A stretch of 64,000 nt of DNA, taken from the NCBI RefSeq assembly GCF_016653465.1, contig NZ_NHSQ01000070.1, positions 49,751-113,750 on the forward strand, in the 5' to 3' direction. Under the pieces are notes generated by a model, which was given only the letters and a program-made list of their open reading frames with translations, made no database searches and had not been told where the DNA came from. This document shows positions 8,401 through 17,190 of this stretch, piece after piece (position 1 is the first letter of the stretch; every line of letters begins with the position of its first letter). Origin of the DNA: Thiocystis minor. Lineage in GTDB: Bacteria; Pseudomonadota; Gammaproteobacteria; Chromatiales; Chromatiaceae. The position numbers were made by a program, and so were the translations under genes.

Positions 8401-9291
8401 ATGCCACGGCCATCCTTGACCATCGCACTCGTTCAGCAGTCCGACCAGGGCAGCACCGCGGCGAATCTGGACGATTGCGAAACCTCCATCCGCACGGCGG
8501 CGATTCGCGGCTGCGGACTGATTCTGCTCCAGGAACTCCATAACGATCCCTATTTCTGCCAGACCGAGGATCCGGCGGTCTTCGATCTTGCCGAGCCGAT
8601 CCCCGGTCCGACCACCGAGCGTCTGAGCGCGCTGGCGCGCGAGTTGGAACTCGTGATCGTCGGTTCGCTGTTCGAGCGCCGCGCCCCTGGGCTCTATCAC
8701 AACACGGCGGTGGTGCTGGACTCGGACGGTTCGTTGGCGGGCATCTATCGCAAGATGCACATCCCGGACGATCCAGGTTATTACGAAAAGTACTATTTCA
8801 CGCCGGGCGATCTGGGTTTCAATCCGGTCGATACCGCCGTCGGGCGCCTGGGCGTGCTGGTCTGCTGGGATCAATGGTTTCCGGAGGCGGCCCGCGCCAT
8901 GGCGCTGTCGGGCGCGCAACTGCTGCTCTATCCCACCGCGATCGGCTGGGATCCGAACGATCCGCCAGCGGAGCAGGCCCGGCAGCTCGATGCCTGGATG
9001 ACGATCCAGCGTAGCCACGCGATCGCCAACGGCCTCCCGGTCGCGGCCTGTAACCGGGTAGGCTTCGAAGCCGACCCCAGCGGCATCAGCGCCGGCGCTC
9101 GCTTCTGGGGGCATTCGTTCGTCTGCGGACCGCAGGGCGAAATTCTTGCGCAAGCGGACGATCAGGCCCCCAAGCTGCTGATCGTCAAGGTCGATCTGTC
9201 ACGCACAGAACAGGTTCGGCGCGTCTGGCCCTTTCTGCGCGATCGGCGCATCGACGCCTATACCGACCTTAATCTACGTTACCGCGATTGA
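8401..9291 (+). CDS. aguB: N-carbamoylputrescine amidase-type nitrilase
   Basis: Carbon-nitrogen hydrolase that probably converts N-carbamoylputrescine to putrescine, CO2 and ammonia in the arginine decarboxylase route. The catalytic triad is visible as E45 (LLQELHN), K118 (YRKMHIPDDPGYYEKYYF) and C155 (VLVCWDQWFPEAAR). The YYEKYYFTPGD and LLYPTAIGWDP stretches are typical of AguB rather than of other nitrilases. At 296 residues it is family length. The ATG at 8401 is preceded by TGAGG; an upstream in-frame ATG at 8365 would add 12 non-conserved residues. No agmatine deiminase (aguA) lies in the window. Confidence 0.92.
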   Translation: MPRPSLTIALVQQSDQGSTAANLDDCETSIRTAAIRGCGLILLQELHNDPYFCQTEDPAVFDLAEPIPGPTTERLSALARELELVIVGSLFERRAPGLYHNTAVVLDSDGSLAGIYRKMHIPDDPGYYEKYYFTPGDLGFNPVDTAVGRLGVLVCWDQWFPEAARAMALSGAQLLLYPTAIGWDPNDPPAEQARQLDAWMTIQRSHAIANGLPVAACNRVGFEADPSGISAGARFWGHSFVCGPQGEILAQADDQAPKLLIVKVDLSRTEQVRRVWPFLRDRRIDAYTDLNLRYRD

Positions 9292-9326
9292 GCATTCCTC
9301 GGGAATGCTCAATGGGGTTTTTTATT
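9290..9326 (+). terminator. Rho-independent terminator after aguB
   Basis: A perfect 9-bp stem (GAGCATTCC / GGAATGCTC) with a 3-nt loop is followed by AATGGGG and a run of six T. It starts within the aguB stop codon. Confidence 0.88.
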
Positions 9327-9382
9327 GGGGTTCGATCCCATTTTCCACTAGCCATTAAAATTGACCGTCCCGGAGGACAGCC

Positions 9383-10504
9383 ATGAGCAGCACCACGACC
9401 GCCACAGACGAGGCCAGACTTCAGATGCGCTCGATCATTCAGCGCATCGCGACCGGCCCCGAGCTGTCCAAGGACATCTCGATGGAAGAGGCGCGCATTG
9501 GCATGCGCGCGATCCTCGACAACGCGGTCGATCCGGTCCAGGCCGGCATCTTCTTCATCGCGCTGCGTATGAAGCGCGAGACCGACGAGGAGTTCAAGGG
9601 CATCCTGGACGCGATCCGCGAGGTCACCGGCCATGTGGTGGCGGAGGTGGATGACGTGGTCGATATCGCCGACCCTTACGATGGCTACAATCGCTGTCTG
9701 CCCGCCGCGCCTTTCCTGATGCCGCTGCTCGCCGAATATGGCGTGGCGGCGATCAGCCAGGGCGCGCATGCCGTGGGGCCGAAATTCGGCGTCACCCATC
9801 GGCATATCCTGGAGGCCGCCGGCGCGCCGGTGGATCTGAGCCCGGTGGAAGCCGCCGACCGGCTGGCCGATCCGACGCTCGGCTGGAGCTATGTCGATCA
9901 GCGCGCCTTCTGCGCCCCGCTGCACAATCTGGTCGACCTGCGTTCGGCCATCGTCAAACGTCAGGCGGTGACGACGGTGGAAGTCATGGCCCGCCCGATT
10001 CACGGTCGCAAGCATACGCATCTGGTCACGGGCTATGTCCATAAGCCCTATCCGCGCATCTATGCCCTGCTCGCCCGTCATGCCGGATTCGACTCGGCCC
10101 TGCTGGTGCGCGGCGTCGAGGGCGGCGTGATTCCCTCGCTGCGGCAGAAAGGCACCTGCTTCAACTATCAGCATCACTCCGAGGAACAATCCTTCGAGAT
10201 CGACCCCGCCGAACTCGGGATCGCGCAGTCGGTCCGCGCCGTTCCGCTCCCCGAGGATCTGCCCCAGACCACCCGCCCTGGCGACGAGATCGCCGTTGCC
10301 GTGGATGTCCCGGCCACTGCCCGCGCCGCCGCCGAGGCGGGCATGGCGGCGCTCAATGGCGCCCAGGGGCCGACCTACGACAGTCTGGTGTTCTCCGGCG
10401 CGCTAATCCTCTGGCACCTGGGACGCGAGGCATCGCTCGCGGTCGCCGCCGACCGGCTGCGCGACATTCTGGACTCCGGCAAGGCCACGCAACGGGTGCG
10501 TTGA
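9383..10504 (+). CDS. TrpD2-like (anthranilate phosphoribosyltransferase fold) protein
   Basis: A 373-residue member of the glycosyltransferase family 3 / TrpD2 group. The N-terminal helical domain (IIQRIATGPELSKDISMEEARIGMRAILD) and the core match the TrpD fold. The GTGGDG loop that binds phosphoribosyl pyrophosphate in true TrpD is replaced by DPYDGYNRCLPAAPF, and the KHG motif by EYGVAAISQGAHAVG. It is therefore unlikely to serve tryptophan synthesis, and its substrate is unknown. A GGAGGACAGCC ribosome site precedes the ATG. Its stop lies just before the start of a Rieske ferredoxin gene, so the two are almost certainly co-transcribed. Confidence 0.85.
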   Translation: MSSTTTATDEARLQMRSIIQRIATGPELSKDISMEEARIGMRAILDNAVDPVQAGIFFIALRMKRETDEEFKGILDAIREVTGHVVAEVDDVVDIADPYDGYNRCLPAAPFLMPLLAEYGVAAISQGAHAVGPKFGVTHRHILEAAGAPVDLSPVEAADRLADPTLGWSYVDQRAFCAPLHNLVDLRSAIVKRQAVTTVEVMARPIHGRKHTHLVTGYVHKPYPRIYALLARHAGFDSALLVRGVEGGVIPSLRQKGTCFNYQHHSEEQSFEIDPAELGIAQSVRAVPLPEDLPQTTRPGDEIAVAVDVPATARAAAEAGMAALNGAQGPTYDSLVFSGALILWHLGREASLAVAADRLRDILDSGKATQRVR

Positions 10505-10506
10505 TC

Positions 10507-10839
10507 ATGGACCAGCCATTCGTTGCCGTCGCCGCCACGGACGCCATTGCGCCCGGAAAATTCGTCAAGGTCCTGGTCGATGAGCGGCCTTACATCGTCG
10601 CCAATGTGGACGGACACTTTTATGCCGTCGAGGACAATTGCAGCCATGAGGACTATCCGCTGTCCTATGGCTGTCTGGACGGCGACCGCATCAAGTGTTC
10701 GCTCCACGGGAGCCGTTTCAGCCTGGCGACTGGCGCGCCGCTCGACGAGCCTGCGGACGAACCGATCCGCACCTATCGATTGGCGGTCGCCGAGGGTCAG
10801 GTGTGGCTCGATCTATCGAGTCCGGCGGAGATTGGATGA
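10507..10839 (+). CDS. Rieske [2Fe-2S] ferredoxin
   Basis: A 110-residue soluble Rieske protein. The cluster ligands are in NCSHEDYPL (C and H) and KCSLHGSRFSLATG (C and H), spaced as in the NirD and dioxygenase ferredoxin class. There is no signal peptide or membrane anchor, so it is cytoplasmic. It starts 2 bp after the TrpD2-like stop (ATG at 10507, with an in-frame TTG at 10501 that overlaps the stop). A catalytic partner oxygenase is not encoded next to it, so the electron acceptor is unknown. The pairing with a TrpD2-like protein is the notable point. Confidence 0.92.
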   Translation: MDQPFVAVAATDAIAPGKFVKVLVDERPYIVANVDGHFYAVEDNCSHEDYPLSYGCLDGDRIKCSLHGSRFSLATGAPLDEPADEPIRTYRLAVAEGQVWLDLSSPAEIG

Positions 10840-10940
10840 TTGGCGGATCTTGACTACAGTTAAATCAGGAGTTTCCCCTCGAACGGCGGGCGCCGTTCGC
10901 ACGCGGAGACCCTCGTGAGTCGATAGCGGGAGGTTTCCTA

Positions 10941-11375
10941 ATGAAGACCTGGATGCTCGTGGCAAGCGATGCACGCGCGCGCCTGTTCGAGGTTGCCAAC
11001 CGGAACGCAACCCTGAATGAGGTGCTGGATCTGGTGAACCCGGAAAACCGGCTGCAAGGCAAGGATCTCAAGACCGACAAGCCTGGACGGGCGTTCGACT
11101 CGCTGGGCGGACACCGGCATGCCACCCAGACGCCGGTGGATCCGAAGGAGCAGAGTTCCATCCGCTTCGCCAAGCGGGTGGTCGACGAACTGGAGTCCCG
11201 CCTCCACGAGAACCGCTTCGAGGCGCTGAACGTGGTGGCTTCGCCGCATTTTCTCGGTCTGCTGCGCGGGCAGATGAGCGATGCGTTAATGCGCGCGGTG
11301 AAGGAAGAAGTGGCGAAGGATCTCACGCTCGAGGATGCGGCGTCACTGCAGGTGCGTGTCGCGCAACTGTTCTGA
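10941..11375 (+). CDS. Host attachment family protein
   Basis: A 144-residue protein of the Host_attach family (PF10116), named after an Agrobacterium gene but widespread in free-living bacteria. Seen here: the N-terminal TWMLVASDARARLFEVA, the FAKRVVDELES helix, and FEALNVVASPHFLGLLRGQM. The fold resembles eRF1-like or Pelota-type domains, and a role in RNA or ribosome biology has been suggested but not shown. GCGGGAGG precedes the ATG at good distance. It is probably monocistronic, with a hairpin right after the stop. Confidence 0.88.
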   Translation: MKTWMLVASDARARLFEVANRNATLNEVLDLVNPENRLQGKDLKTDKPGRAFDSLGGHRHATQTPVDPKEQSSIRFAKRVVDELESRLHENRFEALNVVASPHFLGLLRGQMSDALMRAVKEEVAKDLTLEDAASLQVRVAQLF

Positions 11376-11381
11376 TCACGG

Positions 11382-11408
11382 GGATTGCCGAGTCGCATTC
11401 GGCAATCC
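11382..11408. terminator. Hairpin between convergent genes
   Basis: A perfect 10-bp stem (GGATTGCCGA / TCGGCAATCC) with a 7-nt loop lies between the host-attachment gene and the convergent FRG gene. There is no long T run on either side, so it is a likely but not certain bidirectional terminator. Confidence 0.6.
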
Positions 11409-11431
11409 TCGGGGCAACACCCTCCGGGCAA

Positions 11432-12217
11432 TCATCCCCGCGGACTGTAGTGGCGCGTGAGCCAGGCGGTCAGTCCTTCCAGACCGGGAAAGAACACCCG
11501 CTCAGTGACGTTCGACTGGTCGAGCTTATCGCGGATTTCCCATTTCAACTCGGCGGGGATGACGATCCGCATCCAGATATCCGGATAGTCGGCCAGCCAG
11601 CGATCGATGGCCAGCGTTGGGTCCGAACTCATCGAGAAAAACGCGAACTGATTGACGATGCGGTCGTCAATGGACGGCGGCTCGAAAAACAGCGTGAAGG
11701 GCTCGTCGCGGAGCTGATCCAGTTCGGCCAGAGTCTTGACGCTCTCGGAGAGCATCTCGACGGTGAAGACGTTGGCCCCCTCGTATTCGAGCCGCGAACG
11801 CAGCAGATCCGGGGCCATGCGATGGGCGGCAATATAGTTGACGCCCCAGATAGCGCCGTCCCGGTCGAACTTCTCGATATTGGACGTGGCGAAGTGCAGC
11901 GCGGCGAAGGGCGAATAGGTCCAGTCCAGCAGCCGGGTCGGCAGACCATAATGCTGGGCGACCGAGAGCCAGTGCCAGACCGAATCGCGCTCCACCACCC
12001 GCCGATGGGCATACTTGCGGAAATTGCGCAGCAGATGTCGTTCCAGTTGCGCATACTCGCCGCCGAGACGCATCAGGGTCGTCTCCAGCGGATAATTCGC
12101 GTCGGACAGGCCACGGAAGGCATAGCGCGAACGATAACGGCCAATCTCCGGCACCCAGGAATCGGCGAAGAGCACATCCTGGATTTCAGCCCAGGACGTG
12201 ACCCGGATCGGATTCAT
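11432..12217 (-). CDS. FRG-domain protein
   Basis: A 261-residue protein carrying the FRG domain, named for its F-R-G residues: RYAFRGLSDANYPLETTLMR at about 32-51. It also shows QHYGLPTRLLDWTYSPFAALHFA at about 88-110, typical of the family, and VNQFAFFSM further on. FRG proteins are of unknown biochemistry and some sit in defence or toxin loci. Here the neighbours are clpA and a host-attachment gene, which do not suggest a partner. It starts 21 bp after the clpA stop on the same strand, so read-through from clpA is possible. Confidence 0.85.
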   Translation of the reverse strand: MNPIRVTSWAEIQDVLFADSWVPEIGRYRSRYAFRGLSDANYPLETTLMRLGGEYAQLERHLLRNFRKYAHRRVVERDSVWHWLSVAQHYGLPTRLLDWTYSPFAALHFATSNIEKFDRDGAIWGVNYIAAHRMAPDLLRSRLEYEGANVFTVEMLSESVKTLAELDQLRDEPFTLFFEPPSIDDRIVNQFAFFSMSSDPTLAIDRWLADYPDIWMRIVIPAELKWEIRDKLDQSNVTERVFFPGLEGLTAWLTRHYSPRG

Positions 12218-12237
12218 GACGACGCTGCCAAACCGGT

Positions 12238-14499
12238 TTACAGCGCCCGTTTTTCCCCATTGAGATCGAATGCAAGTTCGCCATTCTCCACGCGGACGCG
12301 AACCGCGCCGCCGCCAACCAGTTCGCCGAACAGCAATTCGTTGGCGAGCGGTTTCTTGATGTGGTTCTGAATGACGCGGGCCATGGGGCGCGCGCCCATC
12401 TTGGGGTCATAGCCCTTCTCGGCAATCCAGCGACGGGCTTCGGCATCGACGATCAGGCTGACCTTTTTCTCTTCCAGTTGCTGTTCCAGCTCGAAGACGA
12501 ACTTATCGACCACGCTGCGGATGGTTTCTTCGCCCAGCGAGCCGAACTGCACGACGGCGTCGAGTCGGTTGCGGAATTCGGGCGAGAAGTAGCGCTTGAG
12601 GGCCTCCAGACCGTCGGTCGAGTGATCCTGTTCGGTGAAGCCAATGGAGCGGCGCGCGGTCTCCTCGGCACCGGCGTTGGTGGTCATGACAAGCACGACG
12701 CTGCGGAAATCCGCCTTGCGCCCGTTGTTATCGGTGAGCGTACCGTGATCCATCACCTGCAACAGCAAATTGAAGACATCAGGGTGGGCCTTTTCGATCT
12801 CGTCGAGCAAGAGCACCGAATGCGGATGCTTGTTGATCTGCTCGGTCAGCAGCCCGCCCTGATCGAAGCCGACATAGCCGGGCGGCGCGCCGATCAGACG
12901 CGAAACCGTGTGCCGCTCCATGTACTCGGACATATCGAAACGCAGCAGTTCCATCCCGAGAATGCGGGCTAGCTGGCGCGTGACCTCGGTCTTGCCGACG
13001 CCGGTGGGTCCGGTGAAGAGGAATGAACCGATGGGCTTGCCCTCGTTGCCCAGCCCCGAGCGATTCATGCGGATCGCCGAGGTCAGGGCATCGATGGCCG
13101 GATCCTGACCATAGACCACCATCTTGAGATCGCGATCCAGGTTCTTGAGCGATTCGGTATCGGACACCGAGACGCGCTTGGACGGAATCCGCGCCATCTT
13201 GGCGACGATGGCCTCGACATCCGCCACGTCGATGCGTTTCTTGCGCTTAGCCGGGCTTTTCAGTTGCACATGGGCGCCGGCCTCGTCGATCACGTCGATC
13301 GCCTTATCGGGCAGATGCCGATCGTTGATATAGCGGCTGGACAGCTCGGCGGCGGCGCGCAGAGCCGGATTGGTATAGGTGACCTGATGGTGATCCTCGA
13401 AGCGCGACTTGAGCCCCTTGAGAATCTCGAAGGTCTCCTCGATCGAAGGCTCGTCCACATCGATCTTCTGAAAGCGCCGCGCGAGCGCCCGGTCTTTCTC
13501 GAAGATGCCGCGATATTCCTGATAGGTGGTCGAGCCGATGCAACGCAGATCGCCGGAGGCCAGCACCGGTTTGATCAGATTCGAGGCGTCCATGACCCCA
13601 CCCGAGGCCGATCCGGCGCCGATGATGGTGTGGATTTCGTCGATAAAGAGGATGGCGTGCGGCTGGCGCTTGAGTTGCGCAAGCACCGCTTTCAGGCGTT
13701 TCTCGAAGTCGCCGCGATATTTGGTGCCAGCGACCAGACCGCCGAGATCCAGCGCATAGATCACGGCATTGTTCAGGATTTCGGGAACCTCGCCATCGAC
13801 GATCTTCTTGGCCAGACCCTCGGCGATCGCGGTCTTGCCCACGCCGGCCTCGCCCACGAACAAGGGATTGTTCTTGCGCCGACGGCAGAGAATCTGAATG
13901 GTGCGCTCCACCTCTGGGCCGCGGCCGATCAGCGGATCGATCCGACCCTGGCGCGCTAGTTCGTTCAGGTTGGAGGCAAAACTTTCGAGCGGGCTGGAGC
14001 CTTCTTTTTCCTCGCCGCGCACCTCATCCGATTCGCCCGGCGCATCGTCTTCCTGATTCTCGCCCGGCACCTTGGAAATGCCGTGCGAGATGTAATTGAC
14101 GACGTCGAGCCGGGTGACATCCTGCTGATTGAGAAAATACACGGCTTGGGAGTCCTGTTCGCTGAAGAGCGCGACCAGGACATTCGCCCCCGTCACCTCC
14201 TTCTTGCCGGCGGACTGAACATGGAACACGGCGCGCTGGAGCACCCGCTGAAAACCGAGCGTAGGCTGAGTATCGCGCTCTTCCTTCGCGGGGATCAGCG
14301 GCGTGGTCTCCTCGATGAAAGCAGAAATCTCGCGGCGCAGACGATCCGCGTCCAGTCCGCAGGCCCGCAGCACCTTGGCGGCCGTCGGATTGTCCAGCAG
14401 CGACAGCAGCATGTGTTCCACGGTCATGTATTCGTGGTGTTTGGCGCGCGCCTCCTTGAAGGCCCGGTTCAGTGTAAATTCGAGTTCTTTGCTCAGCAT
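12238..14499 (-). CDS. clpA: ATP-dependent Clp protease ATP-binding subunit ClpA
   Basis: Unfoldase of the ClpAP protease, with the N-degron adaptor ClpS encoded just upstream. The 753-residue product has the N-domain ([24 protein letters not shown]), AAA+ domain D1 with [14 protein letters not shown] and [13 protein letters not shown], and domain D2 with [16 protein letters not shown]. It also has the ClpA-type ClpP-binding region. It lacks the long ClpB middle coil. The ATG at 14499 gives the family N-terminus. It follows clpS by 68 bp on the same strand, giving a clpS-clpA operon. Confidence 0.97.
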   Translation of the reverse strand: MLSKELEFTLNRAFKEARAKHHEYMTVEHMLLSLLDNPTAAKVLRACGLDADRLRREISAFIEETTPLIPAKEERDTQPTLGFQRVLQRAVFHVQSAGKKEVTGANVLVALFSEQDSQAVYFLNQQDVTRLDVVNYISHGISKVPGENQEDDAPGESDEVRGEEKEGSSPLESFASNLNELARQGRIDPLIGRGPEVERTIQILCRRRKNNPLFVGEAGVGKTAIAEGLAKKIVDGEVPEILNNAVIYALDLGGLVAGTKYRGDFEKRLKAVLAQLKRQPHAILFIDEIHTIIGAGSASGGVMDASNLIKPVLASGDLRCIGSTTYQEYRGIFEKDRALARRFQKIDVDEPSIEETFEILKGLKSRFEDHHQVTYTNPALRAAAELSSRYINDRHLPDKAIDVIDEAGAHVQLKSPAKRKKRIDVADVEAIVAKMARIPSKRVSVSDTESLKNLDRDLKMVVYGQDPAIDALTSAIRMNRSGLGNEGKPIGSFLFTGPTGVGKTEVTRQLARILGMELLRFDMSEYMERHTVSRLIGAPPGYVGFDQGGLLTEQINKHPHSVLLLDEIEKAHPDVFNLLLQVMDHGTLTDNNGRKADFRSVVLVMTTNAGAEETARRSIGFTEQDHSTDGLEALKRYFSPEFRNRLDAVVQFGSLGEETIRSVVDKFVFELEQQLEEKKVSLIVDAEARRWIAEKGYDPKMGARPMARVIQNHIKKPLANELLFGELVGGGAVRVRVENGELAFDLNGEKRAL

Positions 14500-14567
14500 C
14501 GGCCTGTTCCAAGCGGGGGGTTTAGGAAACCATAACACTGTGCCGCACTGCGGTCTTCAAACAGCGC

Positions 14568-14891
14568 CTACGCCTCTTCCATTGTACACATCAGCGGATG
14601 CTGATTGCTGCGCGCGTAATCGTTCACCTGCGCGACCTTGGTCTCGGCGATCTCCTTGGTGAAGACGCCACAGACGCCAACGCCGCGGGTATGCACATGG
14701 AGCATGACCTGGGTCGCTTTCTCGCGGTTCATCCCGAAAAAAATCTCCAGCACGAGCACCACGAACTCCATCGGGGTGTAATCGTCGTTCAGTAGCAGGA
14801 CTTTGAACAAGGGCGGACGCCGTAATTTGGGTTTGGCCTCTTGGACGGTCAGCCCGGATTCGCGTTCGTCTCCTGGTAGTTCGTCACTCAT
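14568..14891 (-). CDS. clpS: ClpS adaptor
   Basis: A 107-residue N-end-rule adaptor that delivers substrates to ClpA. The conserved core is visible: [20 protein letters not shown] (the [10 protein letters not shown] binding-pocket stretch) and [23 protein letters not shown]. The N-terminal tail ([18 protein letters not shown]) is disordered, as needed to engage the ClpA pore. First gene of the clpS-clpA pair and divergent from a cold-shock gene. Confidence 0.97.
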   Translation of the reverse strand: MSDELPGDERESGLTVQEAKPKLRRPPLFKVLLLNDDYTPMEFVVLVLEIFFGMNREKATQVMLHVHTRGVGVCGVFTKEIAETKVAQVNDYARSNQHPLMCTMEEA

Positions 14892-15048
14892 GATCTCGAA
14901 TTCTAGTCAAAAAATGATCGTCCGCGATGCGCATCCATCGGTTCGCGTGACGAAAGTCGGGATTGGCGAGAATCCGTGCGCCCACCTGCGCCATTGTTCT
15001 GCACTCCGTTGTGAAACCGCGGAAAGCGGATCCAGCCGCAGAGCCGGT

Positions 15049-15076
15049 TTGACCAGCGAAATCAACTCACTATACT
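15049..15076 (+). promoter_or_regulatory. Sigma-70 promoter for the cold-shock gene
   Basis: A TTGACC -35 box (15049-15054) and a TATACT -10 box (15071-15076) are separated by 16 bp. Transcription would start near 15083, giving an untranslated leader of about 90 nt, typical of cold-shock genes whose leader controls translation. Confidence 0.75.
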
Positions 15077-15174
15077 ACTGAATTGTGGTGCCGATCGCCG
15101 GATTCAAGGTACGGTATCAGACAACAATAATGACCGCCAACCAAAGACCCGCAATCCTTAGGAGGAGTGCACCA

Positions 15175-15381
15175 ATGATTACCGGTGTCGTCAAATGGTT
15201 CAATAACGCCAAAGGCTATGGTTTCGTGCAACCCGAAGGACGCGACGAGGACGTTTTCGTGCACTTTTCGTCTATAGACATGGATGGTTACAAGACCTTG
15301 CGAGAGGGACAACGGGTCGAGTTCGAGTTGAGTCAGGGACCCAAGGGACTCCATGCGGCCAATGTTCATCAGGTCAGTTGA
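15175..15381 (+). CDS. CspA-family cold-shock protein
   Basis: A 68-residue single cold-shock domain. RNP1 is seen as [10 protein letters not shown] and RNP2 as DVFVHFSSI, after the usual GVVKWFNNA start. It binds single-stranded RNA and DNA and acts as an RNA chaperone. The ATG at 15175 is preceded by a very strong AGGAGGAG site. A sigma-70 promoter and a leader of about 90 nt lie upstream. The longer in-frame start at 15085 would add 30 non-conserved residues and is rejected. Confidence 0.96.
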   Translation: MITGVVKWFNNAKGYGFVQPEGRDEDVFVHFSSIDMDGYKTLREGQRVEFELSQGPKGLHAANVHQVS

Positions 15382-15430
15382 TGGTTTTCAATAACCTTTA
15401 AAAACATGATCTTCACTGTTTCGTAAACTG

Positions 15431-15463
15431 ACTTGCGTCCAAGCCAATGGCATGGACGCAAGT
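15431..15463. terminator. Bidirectional hairpin between csp and icd
   Basis: A perfect 10-bp stem (ACTTGCGTCC / GGACGCAAGT) with a 13-nt loop lies between the two convergent genes. No long T run follows. Confidence 0.6.
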
Positions 15464-15506
15464 TGTCATTGCCGCTTCCCGGCACGCGCTTCGCGTTGGA
15501 ATCCGC

Positions 15507-16763
<1,257 letters not shown>

Positions 16764-17190
16764 GGATGCTGTTCTCTTGGATCTTTAGGGGGATCGCCAC
16801 AAAAACGTCATCCTACCACCGAGCCCAAGCGTTGCGCAGACCGAAGACGCCGTGTTTCGCGCGTCTTCAGACGTTTTTGAAGAAGATGCAGATGCACAAT
16901 CTCGCCGATCTCACGCTCGCTCGGGCGACGATTCAGGACTGGCTCTCGCAATCGGCGGGTTGAGTTGCGCTCGGTGGATCGATGCATCGTATACTGTTTT
17001 CAATCACGGTCGTGCCGGAGCGAAACGCTGTCAGCCGGAGCGGCGTTGCGATGAGGCCTTCGTCAGCGACGGTCGGTTTTTAACGTGGCGTATCGGCGGA
17101 TCCCCGATGCCTGGAGGTTGCTTCATGAATCCCCTGTCCCGTATCGATCCCGATGCCTGAGCCAATCACGATCCGATATTGCACATTGTC
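16764..17190. other. Intergenic region icd-rapA with hairpin and possible leader
   Basis: About 430 bp between divergent icd and rapA. It holds a stem-loop followed by T5 (16843-16878; stem GAAGACGC / GCGTCTTC). A weak -10-like TATACT at 16990 has TTGCGC 19 bp upstream. An 11-codon reading frame (17125-17160, MNPLSRIDPDA) sits behind a strong GGAGG. No larger gene is convincing. Confidence 0.5.
16843..16878 (+). terminator. Stem-loop with T5 tract upstream of rapA
   Basis: The 8-bp stem GAAGACGC / GCGTCTTC with a 10-nt loop is followed by AGACGTTTTT. An outer pairing AAAAACGTC (16800-16808) with GACGTTTTT (16870-16878) is also possible. It could be an attenuator for rapA or a terminator for leftward or rightward read-through; which of these it is cannot be decided by eye. 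Confidence 0.45.

Noticed and set aside
9321-9350. GGGGTTCGATCCCA, similar to a tRNA T-arm
   Set aside because: No acceptor stem, anticodon arm or D-arm can be folded around it; it follows a terminator.
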